This document shows positions 8,267-21,579 of a stretch of DNA of 64,000 bases, piece by piece. The stretch lies in the NCBI GenBank assembly GCA_017591395.1, contig WEDG01011917.1:1-64000 (forward strand). The letters are read 5' to 3'. The notes beneath the pieces are model-generated. The model was not told where the DNA came from. It searched no databases and saw nothing but the letters and a program-made list of their open reading frames with translations. This DNA is from Schistocephalus solidus. Lineage: Eukaryota > Platyhelminthes > Cestoda > Diphyllobothriidea > Diphyllobothriidae. The stretch's first letter is position 1; each line of letters starts with the position of its first letter. The translations under genes and the position numbers were made by a program.

Positions 8267-11200
8267 GAGCAGCACACTATCATTATATTCTCGAGCGCAA
8301 CGGAGAAAACTACGAGCCTGTGGCCCATAACTAGAGTGATCGACTATATTTTTAAAGATAACGGGTTCGAATCCCAGGTGTGCCACACTTGGAATGGGGT
8401 ATGACTGGCTGATTACGGCTAATAAGCCAGAAATGGTCATTCCGGTCTCCCTTTAATTTGTCGGTTCCATTTCATCAACATATGCCACATGTCACTATGA
8501 GACCGCCTGCGAGGGCTTCGGTCTAGCTCCAGTGCACAACGGAACATACATGTTCCTTAAGCAGATCGGTGAGCAACACAATATCATCATAGTCCCGATC
8601 GCAACCGACAAAACAACGAGGCCGTGACTCATTCTTAGAGCATTCGACTCAATTACCAAAGGCCGCGGATTTGAATCCCAGGTTTGCCAAACGTGAAATT
8701 GCGCATGAGTGGCTGATTACGGCACATAAGCCAGAAATGGCCATTCCGTTCTACCTTGTATTTGTCGGTTCCACTTTATCAACATATGCCACATGCCGCT
8801 ATTCGACCGCCCGCGAAGGATTCAGTCTGAGCTTTAGGACACAACGGAACGGACATATTCCTAAAGCAGATCGGTGAGCTACACACTATTATCATATTCC
8901 CGATCACAACCAACAAAACAACGAGCCCGTGGCTCATTGGTTGGGCGTTCGACTCAATAACCAAATGTCGCGGGTTCGAATCCCAGGTGTGCCAAACTTG
9001 GAATTGCGCATGAGTGGCTGATTACGGCATATAAGCCAGAAATGGCCATTCCGTTCTCCCTTGTATTTGTCGGTTCCACTTTATCAACATATGCCACATG
9101 CCGCTATTCGACCGCCCGCGAAGGATTCAGTCTGAGCTTTAGGACACAACGGAACGGACATGTTCCTAAAGCAGATCGGTGAGCTACACACTATTATCAT
9201 ATTCCCGATCACAACCAACAAAACAACGAGCCCGTGGCTCATTGGTTGGGCGTTCGACTCAATAACCAAATGTCGCGGGTTCGAATCCCAGGTGTGCCAA
9301 ACTTGGGATTGCGTAGGACTGGCTGATGACGGCATATAAGCCAAAAATGGCAATTCCGGTCTCCCTTATATTTGTCGGATCCATTTCATCAACATATGCC
9401 ACATGCCGCTATTCGACCGCCTGCGACGGTTTCAGTCTGAGCTATAGTATACAATGGAACATACATGTTCCTTAACCAGATCGGTGAGCTAAACACTATT
9501 ATCATATTTCCGATCACAACCGACAAAACAACGAGCCCATGGCTCATTGGTTGGTCGTTCGACTCAATAAGCAAATTTCGCGGGTTCGAATTCCAGGTGT
9601 GCCAAACTTGGGATTGCGTATGACTGGCTGATGACGGCATATAAGCCACAAATGGCCATTCCGGTCTCCCTTGTATTGGTCGGTTCCACTTTATCAACAT
9701 ATGCCACATGTCGCTATGCGACCGCCAGGGAGGGCTTTGGTCTGAGCTCCAGTACACAACGGAACATACATGTTCCTTAACCAGATCGGTGAGCTAAACA
9801 CTATTATCATATTCCCGATCACAACCGACAAAACAACGAGCCCATGGCTCATTGGTTGGGCGTTCGACTCAATAAGCAAATTTCGCGGGTTCGAATTCCA
9901 GGTGTGCCAAACTTGGGATTGCGTATGACTGGCTGATGACGGCATATAAGCCACAAATGGCCATTCCGGTCTCCCTTGTATTGGTCGGTTCCAATTTATC
10001 AACATATGCCACATGTCGCTATGCGACCGCCAGGGAGGGCTTTGGTATGAGCTCCAGTACACAACGGAACATACATGTTCCTTAACCAGATCGGTGAGCT
10101 AAACACTTTTATCATATTCCCGATCACAACCGACAAAACAACGAGCCCGTGGCTCATTGGTTGGGCGTTCGACTCAATAACCAATTGTCGCGGGTTCGAA
10201 TCCTAGGTGTGCCACACTTAGGATTGCCTAGAGTGGCTGATGACGGCATATAATCCAGAAATGGGCATTACGGTCTCCTTTATATTTGTCGGATCCATTA
10301 AATCAACATGTGCCACGTGCCGCTATTCGACCGCCTGCGACGGTTTCAGTCTGAGCTATAGGACACAACGGAACATACATGTTCCTTAAGCAGATCGGTG
10401 AGCAGCACACTATCATTATATTCTCGAGCGCAACGGAGAAAACTACGAGCCTGTGGCCCATAACTAGAGTGATCGACTATATTTTTAAAGATAACGGGTT
10501 CGAATCCCAGGTGTGCCACACTTGGAATGGGGTATGACTGGCTGATTACGGCTAATAAGCCAGAAATGGTCATTCCGGTCTCCCTTTAATTTGTCGGTTC
10601 CATTTCATCAACACATGCCACATGTCACTATGAGACCGCCTGCGAGGGCTTCGGTCTAGCTCCAGTGCACAACGGAACATACATGTTCCTTAAGCAGATC
10701 AGTGAGCAACACAATATCATCATAGTCCCGATCGCAACCGACAAAACAACGAGGCCGTGACTCATTCTTAGAGCATTCGACTCAATTACCAAAGGCCGCG
10801 GATTTGAATCCCAGGTTTGCCAAACTTGAAATTGCGCATGAGTGGCTGATTACGGCACATAAGCCAGAAATGGCCATTCCGTTCTACCTTGTATTTGTCG
10901 GTTCCACTTTATCAACATATGCCACATGTTGCTATTCGACCGCCCGCGAAATATTCAGTCTGAGCTTTAGGACACAACGGAACGGACATGTTCCTAAAGC
11001 AGATCGGTGAGCTACACACTATTATCATATTCCCGATCACAACCAACAAAACAACGAGCCCGTGGCTCATTGGTTGGGCGTTCGACTCAATAACCAAATG
11101 TCGCGGGTTCGAATCCCAGGTGTGCCAAACTTGGAATTGCGCATGAGTGGCTGATTACGGCACATAAGCCAGAAATGGCCATTCCGTTCTCCCTTGTATT

Positions 11201-14200
11201 TGTCGGTTCCACTTTATCAACATATGCCACATGCCGCTATTCGACCGCCCGCGAAGGATTCAGTCTGAGCTTTAGGACACAACGGAACGGACATGTTCCT
11301 AAAGCAGATCGGTGAGCTACACACTATTATCATATTCCCGATCACAACCAACAAAACAACGAGCCCGTGGATCATTGGTTGGGCGTTCGACTCAATAACC
11401 AAATGTCGCGGGTTCGAATCCCAGGTGTGCCAAACTTGGGATTGCGAAGGACTGGCTGATGACGGCATATAAGCCAAAAATGGCAATTCCGGTCTCCCTT
11501 ATATTTGTCGGATCCATTTCATCAACAAAAACCACATGCCGCTATTCAACCGCCTGCGACGGTTTCAGTCTGAGCTATAGTATAAAATGGAACATACATG
11601 TTCCTTAACCAGATCGGTGAGCTAAACACTATTATCATATTCCCGATCACAACCGGCAAAACAACGAGCCCGTGGCTCATTGTTTGGGCGTTCGACTCAA
11701 TAAGCAAATTTCGCGGGTTCGAATTCCAGGTCTGCCAAACTTGGGATTGCGTATGACTGGCTGATGACGGCATATAAGCCAGAAATGGCCATTCCGGTCT
11801 CCCTTGTATTGGTCGGTTCCAATTTATCAACATATGCCACATGTCGCTATGCGACCGCCAGGGAGGGCTTTGGTCTGAGCTCCAGTACACAACGGAACAT
11901 ACATGTTCCTTAACCAGATCGGTGAGCAGCACACTATCATTATATTCTCGAGCGCAACGGAGAAAACTACGAGCCTGTGGCCCATAACTAGGGTGATCGA
12001 CTATATTTTTAAAGATAACGGGTTCGAATCCCAGGTGTGCCACACTTGGAATGGGGTATGACTGGCTGATTACGGCTAATAAGCCAGAAATGGTCATTCC
12101 GGTCTCCCTTTAATTTGTCGGTTCCATTTCATCAACATATGCCACATGTCTCTATGAGACCGCCTGCGAGGGCTGCGGTCTAGCTCCAGTGCACAACGGA
12201 ACATACATGTTCCTTAAGCAGATCGGTGAGCAACACAATATCATCATAGTCCCGATCGCAACCGACAAAACAACGAGGCCGTGACTCATTCTTAGAGCAT
12301 TCGACTCAATTACCAAAGGCCGCGGATTTGAATCCCAGGTTTGCCAAACTTGAAATTGCGCATGAGTGGCTGATTACGGCACATAAGCCAGAAATGGCCA
12401 TTCCGTTCTACCTTGTATTTGTCAGTTCCACTTTATCAACATATGCCACATGCCGCTATTCGACCGCCCGCGAAGGATTCAGTCTGAGCTTTAGGATACA
12501 ACGGAACGGACATGTTCCTAAAGCAGATCGGTGAGCTACACACTATTATCATATTCCCGATCACAACCAACAAAACAACGAGCCCGTGGCTCATTGGTTG
12601 GGCGTTCGACTCAATAACCAAATGTCGCGGGTTCGAATCCCAGGTGTGCCAAACTTGAAATTGCGCATGAGTGGCTGATTACGGCACGTAAGCCAGAAAT
12701 GGCCATTCCGTTTTCCCTTGTATTTTTCGGTTCCACTTTATCAACATATGCCACATGTCGCTATGTGACTGCCAGCGAGGGCTTTAGACTGAGCTCCAGT
12801 GCACAACGGAACGGACATGTTCCTAAAGCAGATCGGTGAGCTACACACTATTATCATATTCCCGATCACAACCAACAAAACAACGAGCCCGTGGCTCATT
12901 GGTTGGGCGTTCGACTCAATAACCAAATGTCGCGGGTTCGAATCCCAGGTGTGCCAAACTTGGGATTGCTTAGGACTGGCTGACGACGGCATATAAGCCA
13001 AAAATGGCAATTCCGGTCTCCCTTATATTTGTCGTATCCATTTCATCAACATATGCCACATGCCGCTATTCAACCGCATGCGACGGTTTCAGTCTGAGCT
13101 ATACTATACAACGGAACATACATGTTCCTTAAGCAGATCGGTGAGCAGCACACTATCATTATATTCTCGAGTTCAACGGATTAAACTTCGAGCCAGTGGC
13201 CCATAACTAGATTGATCGACTATATTTTTAAAGATAACGGGTTTGAATCCCAGGTGTGCCACACTTGGAATTGGGTATGACTGGCTGATGACGGCATATA
13301 AGCCAGAAATGGCCATTCCGGTCTCCCTTGAATTTGTCCGTTCCACAGTATGAACATATGCCACATGCTTCTATGTGACCGCCTACGAGGGATTCAGCCT
13401 TAGCTCACGTGCACAACAAAACAGACATGTTCCTTAAGAAGATCGGTGAGTTACACATTATCATCATATTCCCGATCACAACCGAAAAAACAACGAGCCT
13501 GTGGCTCATTGGTTGGGCGTTCGACTCAATAACCAAATGTCGCGGGTTCGAATCCCAGGTGTGCCAAACTTGGAATTGCGTATGACTGGCTGATGACGGC
13601 ATATAAGCCAGAAATGGCCATTCCGTTCTCCCTTGTGTTTGTCGGTTCCACTTTATCAACATATGCCACATGTCGCTATGCGACCGCCAGCGAGGGCTTT
13701 AGTCTGAGCTCCAGTGCACAACGGAACATACATGTTCCTTAAGCAGATCGGTGAGCAACACGATATCATCATATTCCCGATCACAACTGACAAAACAACG
13801 AGCCCGTGGCTCATTGGTTGAGCGATTCGAATCAATAGCAAAATGTCGCGGGTTTGAATCCCTGGTGTGCCACACTTGGGATTGCCTAGACTGGCTGATG
13901 ATGGCATATAATCCAGAAATGGCCATTCCGGTCTCCCTTGTGTTTGTCAGTTCCACTTTATCAATATATGCCACATGTCGCTATGCGACCGCCAGCGAGG
14001 GCTTTAGTCTGAGCTCCAGTGCACAACGAAACATACATGTTCCTTAAGCAGATCGGTGAGCAACACAATATCATCATAGTCCCGATCGCAACCGACAAAA
14101 CAACGAGACCGTGACTCATTCTTAGAGCGTTCGACTCAATTACCAAAGGTCGCGGGTTTCGAATCCCAGGTGTGCCACACTTGGGATTGCGTATGACTGG

Positions 14201-17200
14201 CTGATTACGGCATATAAGCCAGAAATGGCCATTCCGTTCTCCCCTTGAATTTGTCGGTTCCACTTTATCAACATATGCCACATGTCGCTATGCGACCGCC
14301 AGCGAGGGCTTTAGTCTGAGCTCCAGTGCACAACGGAACATACATGTTCCTTAAGCAGATCGGTGAGCTACACACTATTATCATATTCCCGATTGCAACC
14401 GACAAATTAACGAGCCCGTGGCTCATTGTTTGGGCGTTCGACTCAATAACCAAATGTCGCGGGTTCGAATCCCAGGTGTGCCAAACTTGGGATTGCGTAT
14501 GACTGGCTGATGACGGCATATAAGCCAGAAATGGCCATTCCGGTCTCCTTTATATTTGTCGGATCCATTTCATCATCATATGCCACATGTCGCTATGCGA
14601 CCGCCTGCGAGGGCTCAGTCTGAGCTCCAGGGCACAACGGAACATACATGTTCCTTAAGCAGATCGGTGAGCAGCACACTATCATTATATTCTCGAGCGC
14701 AACGGAAAAAACTACGAGCCTGTGGCTCAATGGCTAGAGTGATCGACTCATATTTTCTAAAGATAACGGGTTCGAATCCCAGGTGTGCCACACTTGGAAT
14801 TGGGTATGACTGGCTGATAACGGCTAATAAGCCGGAAATGGTCATTCCGGTCTCCCTTTAATTTGTCGGTTCCATTTCATCAACATATGCCACATGTCAC
14901 TATGAGACCGCCTCTGAGGGCTTCGGTCTAGCTCCAGTGCAAAACGGAACAAAAATGTTCCTTAAGCAGATCGGTAAGCAACACAATATCATAATAGTCC
15001 CGATCGCAACCGACAAAACAACGAGGCAGTGACTCTTTCTTAGAGCATTCGACTCAATAACCAAATTTCGCGGGTTCGAATCCCAGGTGTGTCAAACGTG
15101 GGATTGCGTATGAGTGGCTGATTACGGCATATAAGCCAGAAATGGCCATTCCGTTCTCCCCTTGTATTTGTCGGTTCTATTTTTTTGCAATAAATGCCTA
15201 ATGCCGCTTTGTGACCGGCTGCGAGGGCTCAGTCTGAGCTCCAGGGCACAACGGAGCATACATATTCCTTAAGCAGATCGGTGAGAACACACTATTATCA
15301 TATTCCCGATCACAACCGACAAAACACCGAGCCCGTGGATCATTGGAAGAGCAGTCGACTCAATAACCAAATGTCGCGGGTACGAATCCCAGGTGTGCCA
15401 AACTTTGGATTGCGTATGACTGGCTGATTACGGCATATAAGCCAGAAATGGCCATTCCGGTCTCCCTTGTGTTTTTCGGTTCCACTTTATCAACATATGC
15501 CACATGTCGCTATGCGACCGCCAGCGAGGGCTTTAGTCTGAGCTCCAGTGCACAACGGAACATACATGTTCCTTAAACAGATCGGTGAGCTACACACTAT
15601 TATCATATTCCCGATCACAACCGACAAAACAACGAGCCCGTGGCTCATTGGTTGGGCATTCGACTCAATAACCAAATGTCGCGGGTTCGAATCCCTGGTG
15701 TGCCACACTTGGGATTGCCTAGACTGGCTGATGACGGCATATAATCCAGAAATGGCCATTCCGGTCTCCCTTGTGTTTGTCGGTTCCACTTTATCAACAT
15801 ATGCCACATGTCGCTATGCGACCGCCAGCCAGGGCTTTGGTCTGAGCTCCAGTGCACAACGGAACATACATGTTCCTTAAGCAGATCGGTGAGCTACACA
15901 CAATTATCATATTCCCGATCACAACTGACAAAACAACGAGCCCGTGGCTCATTGGTTGGGCATTCGACTCAATAACCAAATGTCGCGGGTTCGAATCCCA
16001 GGTGTGCCAAACATTGGATGGCGTATGACTGGCTGATTACGGCATATAAGCCAGAAATAGCCATTCCGTTTTCTCTTGTATTTGTCGGTTCCACTTTATC
16101 AACATATGCCACATGTCGCTATGCGACCGCCAGCGAGGGCTTTGGTCTGAGCTCCAGTGCACAACGGAACATACATGTTCCTTAAGCAGATCGGTGAGCT
16201 ACACACTATTATCATATTCCCGATTGCAACCGACAAATTAACGAGCCCGTGGCTCATTGTTTGGGCGTTCGACTCAATAACCAAATGTCGCGGGTTCGAA
16301 TCCCAGGTGTGCCAAACTTGGGATTGCGTATGACTGGCTGATGACGGCATATAAGCCAGAAATGGCCATTCCGGTCTCCTTTATATTTGTCGGATCCATT
16401 TCATCAACATATGCCACGTGCCGCTATTCGACCGCCTGCGACGGTTTCAGTCTGAGCTATAGGACACAACGGAACATACATGTTCCTTAAGCAGATCGGT
16501 GAGCAGCACACTATCATTATATTCTCGAGCGCAACGGAAAAAACTACGAGCCTGTGGCCCACAACTAGAGTGATCCACTATATTTTTAAAGATAACGGGT
16601 TCGAATCCCAGGTGTGCCACACTTGGAATTGGGTATGACTGGCTGATTACGGCTAATAAGCCAGAAATGGTCATTCCGGTCTCCCTTTAATTTGTCGGTT
16701 CCATTTCATCAACATATGCCACATTACACTATGAGACCGCCTGTGAGGGCTTCGGTCTAGCTACAGTGCAAAACGGAACATACATGTTCCTTAAGCAGAT
16801 CGGTGAGCAGCACAATATCATCATAGTCCCGATCGCAACTGACAAAACAACGAGGCCGTGACTCATTCTTAGAGCATTCGACTCAATTACCAAAGGCCGC
16901 GGATTTGAATCCCAGGTTTGCCAAACTTGAAATTGCGTATGAGTGGCTGATTACGGCATATAAGCCAGAAATGGCCATTCCGTTCTCCCTTGTATTTGTC
17001 GGTTCTATTTTTGCAATAAATGCCTAATGCCGCTTTGTGACCGGCTGCGAGGGTTTCAGTCTGAGCTCCAGGGCACAACGGAGCATACATGTTCCTTAAG
17101 CAGATTGGTGAGGAACACACTATTATCATATTCCCGATCACAACCGACAAAACACCGAGCCCGTGGATCATTGGAAGAGCAGTCGACTCAATAACCAAAT

Positions 17201-18935
17201 GTCGCAGGTACGAATCCCAGGTGTGCCAAACTTTGGATTGCGTATGACTAGCTGATTACGGCATATAAGCCAGAAATAGCCATTCCGTTTTCCCTTGAAT
17301 TTATCGGTTCCACTTTATCAACATGTGCCACATGTCGCTATGCGACCGCCAGCGAGGGCTTTAGTCTGAGCTCCAGTGCACAACGGAACATACATGTTCC
17401 TTAAGCAGATCGGTGAGCTTCACATTATAATCATATTGCCGATCACAACTGACAAAAGAACGAGCACGTGGCTCATTGGTTGGGCATTCGACTCAATAAC
17501 CAAATGTCGCGGGTGCGAATACCTGGTGTGCCACACTTGGGATTGCCTAGACTGGCTGATGACGGCATATAATCCAGAAATGGCCATTCTGGTCTCCCTT
17601 GTGTTTGTCGGTTCCACTTTATCAACAAATGCCACATGTCGCTATGCGACCGCCAGCGAAGGCTTTGGTCTGAGCTCCAGTGCACAACGGAACATACATG
17701 TTCCTTAAGCAGATCGGTGAGCTACACACAATTATCATATTCCCGATCACAACCAACAAAACTACGAGCCCGTAGATCATTGGAAGTGCAGTCGACTCAA
17801 TAACCAAATGTCGCGGCTACGAATCCCAGGTGTGCCAAACATTGGATGGCGTATGACTGGCTGATTACGGCATATAAGCCAGAAATAGCCATTCCGTTTT
17901 CTCTTGTATTTGTCAGTTCCACTTTATCAACATATGCCACATGTCGCTATGCGACTGCCAGCGAGGGCCTTAGACTGAGCTCCAGTGCACAACGGAACAT
18001 ACATGTTCCATAAGCAGATCGGTGAGCTACACAATATTATCATATTCCCGATCACAACCGACAAAACAACGAGCCGGTGGACCATTGGTTGGGCATTCGA
18101 CTCAATAACCAAATGTCGCGGGTTCGAATCCCTGGTGTGCCACACTTGGGATTGCCTAGACTGACTGATGACGGCATATAATCCAGAAATGGCCATGCCG
18201 GTCTCCCTTGTGTTTGTCGGTTCCACTTTATCAACATATGCCACATGTCGCTATGCGACCGCCAGCCAGGGCTTTAGTCTGAGCTCCAGTGCACAACGAA
18301 ACATACATGTTCCTTAAGCAGATCGGTGAGCTACACAATATTATCGTATTCCCGATCACAACTGACAAAACAACGAGCCCGTGGCTCATTGGTTGGGCAT
18401 TCGACTCAATAGCCAAATTTCGCGGGTTCGAATCCCTGGTGTGCCACACTTGGGATTGCCTAGACTGGCTGATGACGGCATATAATCCAGAAATGGCCAT
18501 TCCGGTCTCCCTTGTGTTTGTCGGTTCCACTTTATCAATATATGCCACATGTCGCTATGCGACCGCCAGCCAGGGCTTTAGTCTGAGCTCCAGTGCACAA
18601 CGAAACATACATGTTCCTTAAGCAGATCGGTGAGCTACACAATATTATCGTATTCCCGATCACAACCGACAAAACAACGAGCCCGTGGCTCATTGGTTGG
18701 GCGTTCGACTCAATAACCAAATGTCGCGGGTTCGAATCCCAGGTGTGCCAAACTTGGGATAGCGTATGACTGGCTGATGACGGCATATAAGCCAGAAATG
18801 GCCATTCCGGTCTCCCTTGTATTTGTCGGATCCATTTCATCAACATATGCCACGTGCGCTATTCGACCGCCTGCGAGGGCTTCAGTCTGAGCTATAGGAC
18901 ACAACGGAACATACATGTTCCTTAAGCAGATCGGT
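8267..18935 (+). repeat. Higher-order repeat A with changing unit number
   Basis: The marker GAGCAGCACACTATCATTAT begins at 8267, 10400, 11924, 13143, 14669, 16501 and 18936. Intervals are 2133, 1524, 1219, 1526, 1832 and 2435 bp, that is 7, 5, 4, 5, 6 and 8 units. The 7- and 5-unit copies share unit order apart from loss of two units, consistent with unequal exchange inside the array. Confidence 0.8.
8314..8385 (+). terminator. tRNA-like head with T5 run between A and B boxes (representative of a subfamily)
   Basis: In this unit the anticodon region reads CGACTATATTTTTAAAG, with five T at 8349-8353 between the A-box and B-box positions. T4 or longer on the sense strand is the Pol III termination signal, so such a unit should stop its own transcription before the B box. 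The same head occurs next to each marker at 10400, 11924, 13143, 16501, 25087, 26614, 27225 and 28453, and with small changes at 14669 (one T fewer), 18936 and 24474. Confidence 0.55.
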
Positions 18936-20524
18936 GAGCAGCACACTATCATTATATTCTCGAGCGCAACGGATAAAAACTACGAGCCCTGTGGCCCATG
19001 AGTAGAGTGATCGACTCATATTTTTAAAGATAACGGGTTCGAATCCCAGGTGTGCCACACTTGGGAATTGGGTATGACTGGCTGATTACGGCTAATAAGC
19101 CAGAAATGGTCATTCCGGTCTCCCTTTAATTTGTCGGTTCCATTTCATCAACATATGCCACATTGTCACTATGAGACCGCCTGCGAGGGCTTCAGTCTAG
19201 CTCCAGTGCACAACGGAACATACATGTTCCTTAAGCAGATCGGTGAGCAACACAATATCATCATATTCCCGATCGCAACCGACAAAAACAACGAGGCCGT
19301 GACTCATTCTTAGAGCATTCGACTCAATTACCAAAGGCCGCGGATTTGAATCCCAGGTTTGCCAAACTTGGGAAATTGCGTATGAGTGGCTGATGACGGC
19401 TATATAAGCCAGAAATGGCCATTCCGTTCTCCCCTTGTATTTGTCGGTTCCACTTTATCAACATATGCCACATGTCGCTTTGCGACCGGCTGCGAGGGCT
19501 TTAGTCTGAGCTCCAGGGCACAACGGAACATACATGTTCCTTAAGCAGATTGGTGAGCCCACACACTATTATCATATTCCCGATCACAACCGACAAAACA
19601 ACGAGCCCGTGGCTCATTGGTTGAGCATTCGACTCAATAACCAAATGTCGCGGGTTCGAATCCCAGGTGTGCCACACTTGGGATTGCGTATGACTGGCTG
19701 ATTACGGCATATAAGCCAGAAATGGCCATTCCGGTCTCCCTTGAATTTGTCGGTTCCACTTTTATCAACATGTGCCACATGTCGCTATGCGACCGCCAGC
19801 GAGGGCTTTAGTCTGAGCTCCAGGGCACAACGGAACATACATGTTCCTTTAAGCAGATCGGTGAGCCCACACAATATCATTATAGTCCCGATCGCAACCG
19901 ACAAAACAACGAGCCCGTGGCTCATTGGTCGGGCGTTCGACTCAAAAACCAAATGTCGCGTGTTCGAATCCCTGGTGTGCCACACTTGGGATTGCCTAGA
20001 CTGGCTGATGACGGCATATAATCCAGAAATGGCCATTCCGGTCTCCCTTGTGTTTGTCGGTTCCACTTTATCAACAATGCCACATGTCGCTATGCGACTG
20101 CCTGCGAGGGCTTTAGTCTGAGCTCCAGTGCACAACGGAACATACATGTTCCATAAGCAGATCGGTGAGCTACACACTATTATCATATTCCCGATCACAA
20201 CCGACAAAACAACGAGCCCGTGGCTCAATGGTAGAGCGTTCGACTCAAATACCAAAATGTCGCGGGTTTCGAATCCCAGGTGTGCCACACTTGGGATTTG
20301 GGTATGACTGGCTGATGACGGCATATAAATCCGAAATGGCCATTCCGGTCTCCCCTTGTATTTGTCGGTTCCACTTTTATCAACATATGCTACATGTCGC
20401 TATGCGACCGCCTGCGAGGGCTTTAGTCTGAGCTCCAGGGCACAACGGAACATACATGTTCCTTAAGCAGATCGGTGAGCCCACACACTATTATCATATT
20501 CCCGATCACAACCGACAAAACAAC

Positions 20525-20595
20525 GAGCCCGTGGCTCAATGGTAGAGCGTTCGACTCAAATACCAAAGGTCGCGGGTTCGAATCCCTGGTGTGCC
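20525..20595 (+). promoter_or_regulatory. Representative tRNA-like head with A and B boxes
   Basis: Canonical tRNA numbering can be laid over it. Acceptor position 20525-20531; TG; D stem GCTC/GAGC (20534-20537, 20545-20548) with loop AATGGTA; anticodon arm with loop CTCAAAT (T33 present, CAA in the anticodon place); variable loop AGGTC; T arm 20572-20588 with loop TTCGAAT. The D stem is perfect. The T stem keeps three pairs, the anticodon stem three of five, and the acceptor strands do not pair. TGGCTCAATGG and GGTTCGAATCC are good A and B boxes. This is a tRNA-derived SINE promoter, not a functional tRNA. Most units have a similar head. Confidence 0.8.
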
Positions 20596-21534
20596 ACACT
20601 TGGGATTGCCTAGACTGGCTGATGACGGCTTATAATCCAGAAATGGCCATTCCGGTCTCCCTTGTGTTTGTCGGTTCCACTTTATCAACATATGCTACAT
20701 TTCGCTATGCGACCGCCTGCGAGGGCTCTAGTCTGAGCTCCAGTGCACAACGAAACATACATGTTTCCTTAAGCAGATCGGTGAGCCCACACAATATCAT
20801 CATATTCCCGATCACAACCGACAAAACAACGAGCCCGTGGCTCATTGGTAGAGCGTTCGACTCAAATACCAAAAGGTCGCGGGTTTCGAATCCCAGGTGT
20901 GCCACACTTGGGATTGCCTATGACTGGCTGATGACGGCATATAAGCCAGAAATGGCCATTCCGGTCTCCCTTTGTGTTTGTCGGTTCCATTTATCAACAT
21001 ATGCTACACGTCGCTATGCGACCGCCAGCGAGGGCTTTAGTCTGAGCTCCAGTGCACAACGAAACATACATGTTCCTTAAGCAGATCGGTGAGCCCACAC
21101 TATTATCATATTCCCGATCGCAACCGACAAAACAACGAGCCCGTGGCTCATTGGTTGAGCGTTCGACTCATAAACCAAAAGTCGCGGGATCGAATCCAAG
21201 GTGTGCCAAACTTGGGATTGGGTATGACTGGCTGATGACGGCATATAAGCCAGAAATGGCCATTCCGGTCTCCCTTGTATTTGTCGGTTCCATTTCATCA
21301 TCATATGCTACACGTCGCTATGCGACCGCCTGCGACGGCTTCAGTCTGAGCTAACAGGACACAACGGAACATACATGTTCCTTAAGCAGATCGGTGAGCC
21401 CACACTATCATTATATTCTCGATCGCAACCGACAAAAACAACGAGCCCGTGGCTCAATGGTAGAGCGTTCGACTCAAATTTACCAAAGGTCGCGGGTTTC
21501 GAATCCCAGGTGTGCCACACTTGGGATTGGGTAT

Positions 21535-21579
21535 GACTGGCTGATGACGGCTAATAAGCCAGAAATGGCCATTCCGGTC
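21535..21579 (+). ncRNA. Hammerhead ribozyme with 4-bp GGCT/AGCC stem II
   Basis: Stem II here is GGCT paired with AGCC around loop AATA, one pair longer than in most units, and matches the orphan at 3914-3958. Core, stem III and stem I are intact. GGGA upstream and TCCC downstream can extend stem I. Confidence 0.75.

Noticed and set aside
11546..12097. 183-codon minus-strand frame, the longest within the array by eye
   Set aside because: It lies wholly in satellite units. Unit length is not a multiple of three, and similar frames occur on both strands throughout.
20525..20595. Functional tRNA gene (CAA in the anticodon position)
   Set aside because: Acceptor strands do not pair, T stem and anticodon stem are incomplete, and a CAA (Leu) tRNA would need a long variable arm. 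It is a tRNA-derived promoter head.
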